Part shown: positions 35,030 through 44,100 of the stretch, piece by piece
How the letters are laid out: each line of letters starts with the position of its first letter
Position numbering within the stretch: the stretch's first letter is position 1
Source of the DNA: Undibacterium sp. CCC3.4
GTDB lineage: Bacteria > Pseudomonadota > Gammaproteobacteria > Burkholderiales > Burkholderiaceae_D
Assembly (NCBI RefSeq): GCF_034347425.1
Contig: NZ_CP133779.1
Coordinates: 1,302,001 to 1,366,000, forward strand
DNA length: 64,000 nucleotides
Direction of reading: 5' to 3'
Program-made: the position numbers and the translations under genes
Notes under the pieces: generated by a model
What the model saw: the letters and a program-made list of their open reading frames with translations, nothing else
Database searches by the model: none
Told to the model about the DNA's origin: nothing

Positions 35030-37864
35030 TTGCTTTTCTTATCTTTCTTCGATTACATCTTGCGCATCATCCGAAAATTACTGTTTCTCTGGTTGCAACA
35101 AGGTGTCTACAGCCGTTTGTTTCTGCCGCTACTGTTGATGATCATCGTCTCGGGCAGCGTGCGCTATCACATGCTGATCGATGCAGAGCGCAATGATGCA
35201 CTACAACGGGCCGGCATCGAACTGCGGCAAGCGGAACACAGACTGACACCACAACTGCTGGCACTCGATTGCGACGCTGCAGCGATTGCACGCTTGCTCA
35301 CGCAAGAATTGGCGGCGGCAAGCGAACTCGGCAGCCTGACTTGGCACGCCTGTGGCAGCAGTTTCACGCGTCAACAAGCAGCCGTGGTCAGCAAGGTGCC
35401 GGCTTGGTTTCTCGACTTTCTGGCCTTCCAAGTCGTCACACTGAAAAAATCCAGCGCACAAGCCGATGGCAGCCTGGTCAGTTTATCGCTGAGCAGTTCC
35501 GCCACCACACGGCTCGAGCAGATTTGGTATCGAGTGAAGACACAGGTACTCGTTTCTGCCTGGATGGTCTTGTTTATCTACCTGTTGTTGATACTGATCT
35601 TGCGTAGCAATGCCAAAACCCTGGCACAACTGGCCAGCGCCAATCTGCGTTTCCAGCATGGTGAACACAGTGTGCGCCTGCACGTCGGCGGCACCTCGGA
35701 AGGACGGGCGCTGGCGACTACCTTCAATCACATGGCGACCGAAATCGAACGCCTGCTCGCTACGCTGCGAGAAAGTCAGCATAAACAAAGCGAACAATTA
35801 CACTTTACCTGGGAACTACTGGCGGTCTTACCGATTCCGATTTTTTTCCAAGACCATCACGGTATATGTCGTGGTGTCAATCCGGCCTGGGTGCGGATGT
35901 TCGGTTTGAGTACCCAACAAGTAGTCGGCCGCCCGATGCGCGAGGTCGCCTTGGCACTGATGCCACTGGCAGCACCCCACGTGGTGGCCGAACTCAGCCT
36001 GCCCGGTCCAAGCCAAGACCTCGCCGTACTGTTTTATCAAGCCGCCTATACCAATGTCGATGGACAAGCGGCCGGCCATATCGGCGCACTGGTTGATATC
36101 AGCGAGCGTAAGAAAATCGAAGCCGATCTGGCGGCCGAAAAAGACCGGCTCGATACCACGCTCGATTCGATCGGCGACGCCGTCATCAGTACCGACCAGC
36201 ACGGCCACATTCTTACCCTCAATCGCGTCGCGCAACAACTGACCGGCTGGTCGCAGGCCGAGGCCTGCGGTTTGCCCTTGGCCAGCGTGTTTGAACTGAG
36301 CGAGCCACTGCATGGTGCCCAACTGGCACTGTTTTTGCTGCACATCGGCAGGCAAACCGCCAATCTCGACGCGCGCAATCTGGCCCTGCAATCTCGCTCT
36401 GGCAACACGCTCGATATCGATTACACGGCGGCACCGATTCGCCAAAGCGCGGGCGAGAGCAGCGGTTGCGTGCTGATTTTTCGTGATTTGAGCGAAACCC
36501 GCCATTTGCAGCGGCAAATTTCTTGGCAAGCCGGGCACGATGTGCTCACCGGGCTATCTAATCGCAGCACCCTGCACGATGAATTGACCAAGGCCATCAC
36601 CGAAGCGCAGGAGCGCCAGCATACACTGGCGGTTTGCCTGCTCGATCTCGATCACTTCCAAGTCATCAATGAACAATATGGCCACGAATTCGCCGACCAA
36701 CTCTTGCAAGCCGTGGCCCTGCGTTTGCAGCACAGTCTGGGCCACAGCAACCCGCTGGCCCGCCTTGGTGGTGATGAATTCGTCGTGTTACTGAAAAACC
36801 AGCACGATACCGCCACCATCGATAGCAATTTATCCGCGCTGCTACGCGATCTGGCGCAGCCCTACTTGATCGGGCAACGCCAAGCCCATCTGACGGCCAG
36901 CATAGGTGTGGCCGTGTATCCGCACGATGAACTGAGCCCCGATGCCTTGTTACGCTACGCCGACCAAGCCTTGTACCAAGCCAAGATCAGCGGTCGCAAC
37001 AAGTACCATTTATTCGATGCGCGCCAAGATCAAGAGGTGCGCACGCGCCACGATCAACTGGCACGCATTCGCAGCGCCCTGCGCGACGGCGAATTGGTCT
37101 TGTATTTCCAGCCCAAAGTAGATATGCGGCAAGCCTGTGTTATCGGCATGGAAGCCTTGCTGCGCTGGGATCATCCAGAGCGCGGCTTAATCGGTCCGCT
37201 CGAGTTTTTGCCGCTGGTAGAACAAACTGAGCTCATCATCGATATCGGCATATGGGTACTGCGCTCAGCTTTACGGCAACTCAGCGACTGGCTGGCCGCC
37301 GGTCACACCTGGGTCATCAGTGTCAACATCGCCGCCCGCCACTTCCAATCCGGTGATTTTCTCAGCAGCTTGCGCAGCATCTTGGCAGAATTTCCCGACA
37401 TTGCGCCGCAGTACTTGGAAATTGAAATTCTCGAATCCGCCGCGATTGACGATATTGAATACGTGCGCGAAGTCATGATCAGCTGTCAGCAACTTGGCGT
37501 ACGCTTCGCACTCGACGATTTCGGCACCGGTTACTCGTCGCTATCCTATTTGAAGCGATTGCCGGCCAATACACTCAAAATCGACCAGAGTTTTGTCCGC
37601 AATATGCTTGAAGACCGCGATGATCTGGCCCTGATCGGGGCCATCGTCGGGTTGGCGCAAGCCTTCAAGCGCGAGGTGATTGCAGAAGGTGTGGAAACCA
37701 GCGCCCATGGTGCGGCGCTGATGCAACTAGGCTGCGACCAAGCCCAAGGCTTTGGCATCGCGCGACCGATGCCGGCCGCAGACGTCCAACAGTGGGCCGC
37801 ACACTACGTCGTTCCAGCCCAGTGGCAAGCCGAGGTCGCCGTTGCAGCCGCTGCGCTGGCTTAA
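35030..37864 (+). CDS. Membrane GGDEF-EAL protein with HAMP and PAS domains
   Basis: About 944 residues; TTG 35030 is the first possible start and TTG 35060 is an alternative, since no ATG precedes the first membrane helix. Order: transmembrane helix (about 25-50), periplasmic sensor (50-170), second helix (174-192), HAMP (about 195-250), two PAS domains (about 260-370 and 370-500), GGDEF (motif LGGDEF near 580) and EAL (motif MEALLRW near 707, with DDFGTGYSSLSYLKRLP and the second metal site). Both active sites look intact, so it may make and degrade c-di-GMP. Its stop overlaps, within TTAA, the stop of the convergent polymer-forming gene. Confidence 0.9.
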   Translation: MLFLSFFDYILRIIRKLLFLWLQQGVYSRLFLPLLLMIIVSGSVRYHMLIDAERNDALQRAGIELRQAEHRLTPQLLALDCDAAAIARLLTQELAAASELGSLTWHACGSSFTRQQAAVVSKVPAWFLDFLAFQVVTLKKSSAQADGSLVSLSLSSSATTRLEQIWYRVKTQVLVSAWMVLFIYLLLILILRSNAKTLAQLASANLRFQHGEHSVRLHVGGTSEGRALATTFNHMATEIERLLATLRESQHKQSEQLHFTWELLAVLPIPIFFQDHHGICRGVNPAWVRMFGLSTQQVVGRPMREVALALMPLAAPHVVAELSLPGPSQDLAVLFYQAAYTNVDGQAAGHIGALVDISERKKIEADLAAEKDRLDTTLDSIGDAVISTDQHGHILTLNRVAQQLTGWSQAEACGLPLASVFELSEPLHGAQLALFLLHIGRQTANLDARNLALQSRSGNTLDIDYTAAPIRQSAGESSGCVLIFRDLSETRHLQRQISWQAGHDVLTGLSNRSTLHDELTKAITEAQERQHTLAVCLLDLDHFQVINEQYGHEFADQLLQAVALRLQHSLGHSNPLARLGGDEFVVLLKNQHDTATIDSNLSALLRDLAQPYLIGQRQAHLTASIGVAVYPHDELSPDALLRYADQALYQAKISGRNKYHLFDARQDQEVRTRHDQLARIRSALRDGELVLYFQPKVDMRQACVIGMEALLRWDHPERGLIGPLEFLPLVEQTELIIDIGIWVLRSALRQLSDWLAAGHTWVISVNIAARHFQSGDFLSSLRSILAEFPDIAPQYLEIEILESAAIDDIEYVREVMISCQQLGVRFALDDFGTGYSSLSYLKRLPANTLKIDQSFVRNMLEDRDDLALIGAIVGLAQAFKREVIAEGVETSAHGAALMQLGCDQAQGFGIARPMPAADVQQWAAHYVVPAQWQAEVAVAAAALA

Positions 37865-38934
37865 GCCTGCACTTCGCGCTTAACGCGACGGGCGATTTCC
37901 CAGTCGAGTTCTTTACTGCGCTTTTTTTCCAAGGCATCGATGTGACGCAGCTTTTTATCGGCCACGAATTCGCCTGACAAGATCAGACGTGGTTTGCTAT
38001 CGGCCGAAATCATGCCACCAGTCGCCCATTCCGAACGTGCCACGGCAAAGCCGGCAAAAATACCGTAATCTTTACCGCAGACCATACCTTTTTCTGCCAC
38101 CACCGATTCACCGGCCTTGATGAATTTTCCGGCATACAAGTTGCCAGCCGTAGCAATCCAACGGCCAACATGGATTTCACCATACAAGCTGCTGATTTCG
38201 CCCTTGCCGCGCAGCGTGCCCCAACTGCTGATATCACCTTGGCTACCGATGCTGCCAGCGGACAAATTTCCTTGGCAAATCACTTCACCGGCAAACAAGC
38301 TGCCGGCCACGGCGATGTCAGATTCGCTGAATACTTCACCTTGGCAATTGCAGTCGCCCTCGATATGAATCGCGCTGGCGGACAAATGGCCGCCGATAAA
38401 CTGTACTTCGCCGGCTTCCAAATCATCATCGAGTTGCAGATTGCCGTGGCAATCGAGGTCGGTACACGATAAATAGCCGAGTCCTTGGATATCGCCAAAG
38501 CCACCGAAGACATCGTGGTGAGCGTGGCGTGCCAGAATGGCCGGATGCGCCAGCAAATCCATGAAGTGACTGCCATCTTTCGCCGCTCTGCGTTGGTCGA
38601 GTTCCAACATGCGCGCCATCCACTCGGCACTGCAACCGGTCTTGAGCATGAATTCCACGTCGATATTGCCACCGACATCGAGCGTGTGGCCAACGTACAG
38701 CGATTGCACTTGGATATTGCCGGTGACGGTCAATTTACCCAGGCAATACACTTCTTCGGCGATCAAATCACCGTCTATCAACAAATCGCCGCCTACTGTC
38801 AACTGCGTGGTGATCGTCACATCACCTTGGATATGCACATCACCGTTGCTGGCAAATTGTTTGCGCTTCAATGTCTTGGCCTGAAATGGTTCAGGTGCAG
38901 AAAGAACGGGCGGTGCTGGTTTGCGCTTGATCAT
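37861..38934 (-). CDS. Bactofilin-like polymer-forming protein
   Basis: 357 residues from ATG 38934. After a basic N terminus, a long right-handed beta-helix-like repeat dominates: HIQGDVTITTQLTVGGDLLI, then LTVTGNIQVQSLYVGHTLDV, and later GNLSAGSIGSQGDISSWGTL. Two repeat blocks are split by about 60 helical residues (SAEWMARMLELDQRRAAKDG). The C terminus is a charged helix (IDALEKKRSKELDWEIARR). This matches polymer-forming cytoskeletal (bactofilin) domains in fold, with an unusual length; bactofilins usually have 120-200 residues. Function here is unknown. It is convergent with the GGDEF-EAL gene. Confidence 0.75.
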   Translation of the reverse strand: MIKRKPAPPVLSAPEPFQAKTLKRKQFASNGDVHIQGDVTITTQLTVGGDLLIDGDLIAEEVYCLGKLTVTGNIQVQSLYVGHTLDVGGNIDVEFMLKTGCSAEWMARMLELDQRRAAKDGSHFMDLLAHPAILARHAHHDVFGGFGDIQGLGYLSCTDLDCHGNLQLDDDLEAGEVQFIGGHLSASAIHIEGDCNCQGEVFSESDIAVAGSLFAGEVICQGNLSAGSIGSQGDISSWGTLRGKGEISSLYGEIHVGRWIATAGNLYAGKFIKAGESVVAEKGMVCGKDYGIFAGFAVARSEWATGGMISADSKPRLILSGEFVADKKLRHIDALEKKRSKELDWEIARRVKREVQA

Positions 38935-39150
38935 GATAAGCCTGGTAAGGTGAACGAGAGAATGGCGCGATTATCCCAGACTTCGGGCCACTGCTGCGGT
39001 TTTGCGCATAAATCGTCACGCTCATGATCAAAATTGCACTTACCAAGTAAGCGACAGTGCTCTGAGGGTAAGCTTTTAAGCGATTTGCCAAGCGACTACG
39101 CACCGCATGCTTTACCGGCAGCACTGGCATTTCGAAAATTAAGTCAAAAT

Positions 39151-39188
39151 AATAATATAAAAGACCAAATATGCTTTCTTATATTATT
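39151..39188. promoter_or_regulatory. 10-bp inverted repeat upstream of hipB
   Basis: AATAATATAA (39151-39160) and TTATATTATT (39179-39188) are perfect arms around 18 bases. It lies directly upstream of a second, tighter palindrome and ahead of the hipBA promoter. It is a candidate outer operator; A/T-only arms could be chance. Confidence 0.35.
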
Positions 39189-39190
39189 TA

Positions 39191-39210
39191 ATCATCCAAA
39201 TATGGATGAT
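39191..39210. promoter_or_regulatory. Candidate HipB operator
   Basis: ATCATCC (39191-39197) and GGATGAT (39204-39210) are perfect arms around AAATAT. E. coli HipB binds TATCC-N8-GGATA; this palindrome has the same ATCC/GGAT cores with a six-base centre. It ends 14 bases before the -35 box, as for a self-repressed toxin-antitoxin operon. Confidence 0.55.
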
Positions 39211-39224
39211 AAATTAAGTAAGAC

Positions 39225-39253
39225 TTGACAGAAAATTGTTGCCGCTAAATACT
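39225..39253 (+). promoter_or_regulatory. sigma70 promoter of hipBA
   Basis: TTGACA (39225-39230), a 17-base spacer and AATACT (39248-39253). It lies 52 bases upstream of the hipB start codon and next to the operator-like palindromes. Confidence 0.65.
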
Positions 39254-39304
39254 CAGCTATCTGCGCAAGTGAAACGACTTTAGGCGCTCTGATTGGGTCG
39301 GTAA

Positions 39305-39640
39305 ATGATGAAAAGTAGTCCTGTTCCACTTCCTGTTGAACGAGCCTTGCGTAGGGTCGGTTATAACATAGGCTTGGCGCGCCGACGCAGGCAGCTGTCC
39401 CAGGAAGCCTTGGCTGAACGTATAGGCACCTCGGTCAATACGGTTCGGCGAATGGAAGATGGCCAGCCAGGCACAGCCCTTCAACACTTTGTCCGGGCGC
39501 TTCAGGTATTTGGTGAACTCGACAAGTTCGAGCAGCTCATGGATACAGCTCAGGATTCGGTAGGACTAAGCTTGATGGACGAAAATCTCCCGCAACGGAT
39601 TCGTACCCCTCGCCGGCGTCGTGAGCCGGGTGCGTTTTGA
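39305..39640 (+). CDS. hipB: HipB-type antitoxin (HTH regulator)
   Basis: 111 residues. The helix-turn-helix of the Xre/Cro type is at about 20-75: VGYNIGLARRRRQLSQEALA, ERIGTSVNTVRRMEDGQPG. The tail is Arg-rich (RIRTPRRRREPGAF). In HipBA systems, HipB represses the operon and neutralises the kinase HipA. It starts 28 bases before hipA and ends in a different frame, typical for such pairs. It should bind the palindromes upstream. This is a module of a toxin-antitoxin pair in a defence-like island. Confidence 0.88.
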   Translation: MMKSSPVPLPVERALRRVGYNIGLARRRRQLSQEALAERIGTSVNTVRRMEDGQPGTALQHFVRALQVFGELDKFEQLMDTAQDSVGLSLMDENLPQRIRTPRRRREPGAF

Positions 39641-39668
39641 GTGATTTGAGATAAAACTGAAACTATCC

Positions 39669-40985
39669 ATGGCTACCAAGAGCACTGACAAACGAGCCAA
39701 TGCGGGCTCGGCCTCTAAAGTTGAGTTGGACGTTTGCTTGGGGCAAGCTGGCCTACCTGTTGGTAAACTCATTTACGTCAAAGACGGCCAGCGTGAGTTC
39801 TCTCAGTTCGCCTACCAAGAAGAATGGCTGGACAACCCTGTCGCATTTGACGTCTCCCCTGATTTATCCCGGGTTCCAGGCTACCAATTGCGCAGAGCCC
39901 CGAGCAAAGACGACTCCTGCTTTTTTCTTACGCTGGCAGATACGGAGCCGGACAGCTGGGGTCGTCGCCTCATCGCGCGGGCTCACGCCAAAAAAAGAAA
40001 ACTCAATCCTTCGCTCACCGCGCTGACGGCGGTGGACTATCTTTGTGCCGTAGATGATTTCAGCCGTATCGGAGCACTGCGCTTGCGCGCCGCGGCACAG
40101 ACCAAGCTGCGCAACGTAGAGGACGGTAAGCGAGCTACCCCGCCATTGCTGGAGCTCGAAAAAATGATGGCGGCCTCGCAAGCCGTTGAACTAAGCAAGG
40201 AGACCGCTGAAGATCTCACATATCTTCAGGGGAAAGGTACCTCGTTAGGCGGTATGCGCCCCAAATGCAGCGTACTTGATGAAGACGGAACACTGGCTTT
40301 GGGGAAGTTTCCTAGCGTCAATGACACGCGCAGTGTCACGCGTGGAGAGGTTCTTGCCCTGCGCTTGGCCAAGCTGGCGGGGATTGACACGGCAGACGCA
40401 CGTATTGTGATGGTTCAGGGTGCTCCGGTAGCGATCATTCGTCGTTTCGACAGAACATCGAAGCAAGCTCGCATCCCCTATATGTCCGGGGCTGCGCTGC
40501 TGCAGTCGAGCCGAAATGAAGAACACGCTTACACGGAAGTCGTAGACGCGATGCGTTCGAAATGCATCGATTTCACTGCCTCAGCCCAACAGCTCTGGCG
40601 TCGGCTGGTCTTCAATTTTCTGATTACAAATGTCGATGACCATCTGCAAAATATTGGTTTCTTGTATGTGGACAAAAATCAATGGCAGTTGTCCCCCTCC
40701 TTTGATCTCAATCCGTTTCCTGAAAAGGACAGGGAGTCGAAGACTTGGTTAAGCGAAGACACTGGTCCAATTACCTCGCTAGCGCAACTATTGGGCCAGG
40801 CAGCACGGTTTCAGCTTAAGCCGCACGCAGCCACTGCCGTGCTGGCTGAGGTAGTCGATGCCGTTAAACAGTGGCGTGACGTGGCCTTGACGGCAGACGT
40901 CGGGCTCTCCCAAGCTGAACTCAAGGACTTTGCGCCCGCTTTCGAACACGCCGGAATGGATGAGGCTGTTGAGTTGTTGGCGTAA
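39669..40985 (+). CDS. hipA: HipA-type Ser/Thr kinase toxin
   Basis: 438 residues. The N-terminal HipA domain is present (LPVGKLIYVKDGQREFSQFA). GTSLGGMRPKCSVLDEDGTL is the Ser-Gly-Gly-Arg-Pro-Lys-type loop, which in E. coli holds the autophosphorylation site. The kinase core is FLITNVDDHLQNIGFLY, with the catalytic Asp, and FDLNP is the magnesium-binding DFG equivalent. E. coli HipA phosphorylates glutamyl-tRNA synthetase, halting translation and giving persistence; the target of this one may differ. No frameshift or missing key residue is seen. Confidence 0.9.
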   Translation: MATKSTDKRANAGSASKVELDVCLGQAGLPVGKLIYVKDGQREFSQFAYQEEWLDNPVAFDVSPDLSRVPGYQLRRAPSKDDSCFFLTLADTEPDSWGRRLIARAHAKKRKLNPSLTALTAVDYLCAVDDFSRIGALRLRAAAQTKLRNVEDGKRATPPLLELEKMMAASQAVELSKETAEDLTYLQGKGTSLGGMRPKCSVLDEDGTLALGKFPSVNDTRSVTRGEVLALRLAKLAGIDTADARIVMVQGAPVAIIRRFDRTSKQARIPYMSGAALLQSSRNEEHAYTEVVDAMRSKCIDFTASAQQLWRRLVFNFLITNVDDHLQNIGFLYVDKNQWQLSPSFDLNPFPEKDRESKTWLSEDTGPITSLAQLLGQAARFQLKPHAATAVLAEVVDAVKQWRDVALTADVGLSQAELKDFAPAFEHAGMDEAVELLA

Positions 40986-41168
40986 CACGCAGGTCCGTTC
41001 TGAGTGCATTTCGCTTGCCATCTCTGATGTTAACCACACCATCTCATTCTTTGCTTTGAGACTCTCTGCAATACATTTTTACTGCAAAAGTTCTTTGCAC
41101 TTATCGCTGGTCAGCGTATGTATCAACCAACCGGCGCGATTGCCAAAACACGCCATGTTCTATCGCGC

Positions 41169-44100
41169 TTACAAGGTATCGATTAACGCAGTTGACATGC
41201 CACGACTCTGCTGCGCCTCAAGACAAGCAACCTCCAACCTTAACCGTGAAGTTGCTCTTAATTTTGACAAGCCTATCTCGCGTGCCATCGCGAGAACGGT
41301 ATCTTCGCCGGTCATCTCACTGGAAGACAATTCATGAGCCAGGGCAACCAGCTCTGGTAGCGCGATTTCATCAACGGATCGTGTCACATCCATATCTGGC
41401 CGACGGAACACAATAGTGTTTTTCTGTTCTGTTGAGTGCCAAAAAAAGACGTCTGTCTCTTCCTGGGTACTGTGAAGATGGTGCGCAGCTAAACTCGTCA
41501 CACGCTCATGAATACGTGCCCCGGTTCGTTGCCAGCCGTGTGCGCGGGCGATCCGACGAGATAGGACTTCATCTTTAATCGGACCTTCCACCGCAACAAC
41601 GTCTTTGATCATCTGAATAAGCGTGACCTCATAATTCTTTTCAAAAAAAACTTCTGCCGTCACCGCGGTCCCTTCAACACGAATATCTGCCTCAATAAAG
41701 AGCACTCGCGCCGCCGCAGGTGGCTGCACAGCAGCTACATTTATCGCGGGTACGGCAAGTATCTCATCGCTCACTGCTGTAGCCGTATTGAACTCAGATG
41801 TTTTCGTTTCCAGATGAGAAAAATCAGTACTCAATTCCAAGGTCGCAGCTAACGAATTTTCAGCAACGATCGCAGCAGCAAGGTTCAGTTTTTCAACACG
41901 ATCTGCTTCTGTTAAACGGCGTGCTCTGCATACAGTAAGTAAATGTTCCAGGCGAATATTGACTTTTTCCAGTGTTACGACAGGGTCTATCCACCAGTCT
42001 GTCGACCAAATCCGAACAATCTCCCAACCTAATCCACGCAACACTTGCTCGCGTAATTTGTCACGATCTTTCGCTGTCGCAGACCGATGATAGGTCGCAC
42101 CGTCACATTCAATGCCGGCCAAGTACGATCCCGGGGCATCTGGATCGACAATGCCTAAATCTATACGGAACGCCGACACGCCTATTTGTGGTTCGACCCG
42201 CCACCCTCTCGCCGCCAGCGCCAAGGCGACGGATTTTTCGAACGGGCTTTCATACCCACCAACGCTGCCAGAATTGGCTTCTGCCAGTGCTTTCGGTCCA
42301 CGCTCAGCAAACAGCAAGAAATGCTTCAGATCTCGCACCCCTTCAGCCTGTGTACGTGACAAGTCCATTTGTTCGGGCCTTAAGCTAGAGAACACACGTA
42401 GTTCATGCCTCGCTCTAGTGATGGCAACGTTCAGCCTTCGCTCCCCTCCTTGCTTGTTCATTGGTCCGAAGTTCATTGACACTGTTCCACTCAGCGTTGG
42501 GCCGTAAGTGATAGAAAAGTACATGATGTCACGTTCGTCACCTTGAACACTTTCCAGATTTTTAACAAATACTGGCTCAAGCGCAGTTTCAGAAAAATAG
42601 GGTTCGATCGAAGGATCTTTGCGACGTTCATCATCCAAAAGATCTTCAATTAAGCGTTGTTGTTCGGTATTAAAGGTTACTACTCCAATCGTTAAACCAG
42701 ACTCGCGAAAGCCAGGTTGTTTGAGTCGAGCTGTAATATCTTTTACGAGCGCCTTGGCTTCAGGCTTATTGATACGCGCCCCGCCTTTTTCATAAATCCC
42801 ATTAGGAATGTAGTGAAAATTGACGGCACGATCATCGGTTACCGGCGACGGGAAAGTTACTAAACTCCCTCCGTAATAGCGGTGATTAGAAAACGCGATT
42901 AAGCTTTCACTCCGACTTCTGTAATGCCAAGACAGGTCAATTGTCGGTAAATTGGCACCAAGACATTCATCAAGAATACTTTCTAAATCACCTTCAACGT
43001 CTTCGTCGTCCAAATCAGACTCCGCACGGTCAAAGAAGTTAGTTGGCGGAAGCTGCTTAGGATCGCCAACCATAACGGTTTGCTTGCCGCGCGCTATTGC
43101 ACCGATCGCATCCCACACTGTAATTTGTGATGCTTCATCAAAGACGACCAAGTCAAAAAGCGCTGAATCTGCAGAAAGATACTGCGCGATCGATAAAGGG
43201 CTCATTAGCATGCACGGGGTGAGTTGAGCCATCGCGGAAGAAACGCGTCCAACCAGCTCACGCAATGGCAAATGACGTGCTTTCTTTTGCATTTCGTGAC
43301 GAAGAACGCCCCATTCAGAATTTCTTTCTACCGCTTCTTGATCAGGTAATTCAGCGCATAGTCGAGCGCGTACCCACGCTTGTGTCAGTTCAGTGAACCG
43401 ATCGTCCAGTTCTTGAAAATTCTTGATTCGCTTTTCGTGCTCAACAGAGACAAAATTACGTAGCACATTGTCATCGTCCACGACTGCGTTCAGCCACCAG
43501 CGGCAATAGTTGGTTTCAAAAGCTTCCCGGACAAGGCCAGGCAGTACGCCCCCATTCTCAATTGCCTCGGCTATCACACCCATGCCAACTAACGAAGCCT
43601 CGTCACGGACTTTGCGCCATGCACACCACGCTCGCAAACGTGGTTCTGCCGCGATCATATCTTGGCACGCCATAACTAAGCGTGCCGGCGTAAGTAGCTG
43701 AAAACTCGAAGGAGTTTCTTGAGAAATCCCGCTCAATTGCCCTAAGCTATCCGTCGACTGTAGTAACGATTGATGGGCCGCAACGTAGTTACCACCGGCT
43801 AGGGAAACTGGTCCAGCAGGCGCTAAGAGGTCGTTACCATCGCCAAGTAAGCGGTTCAATGCAGCCTTGATGGTAACAAGCTCGTCCGGCGTGCTTGCCA
43901 GGTCAGATAAGACTGAAGCTAATGAGGCATGGAATTTCGTTGCACTGTCAATCTCCTCTGGCTGACTCTTCAGACCGTTCCATACACCATGAGTCGCTGC
44001 CCGAAGTTCATCATATGAAGCGAGCTCATACTCAATATCCAAGAGCGCATTCATGTTATTCAGATCAAGCAACATCTCGGAGCCACAGCTACCGTCTGCG

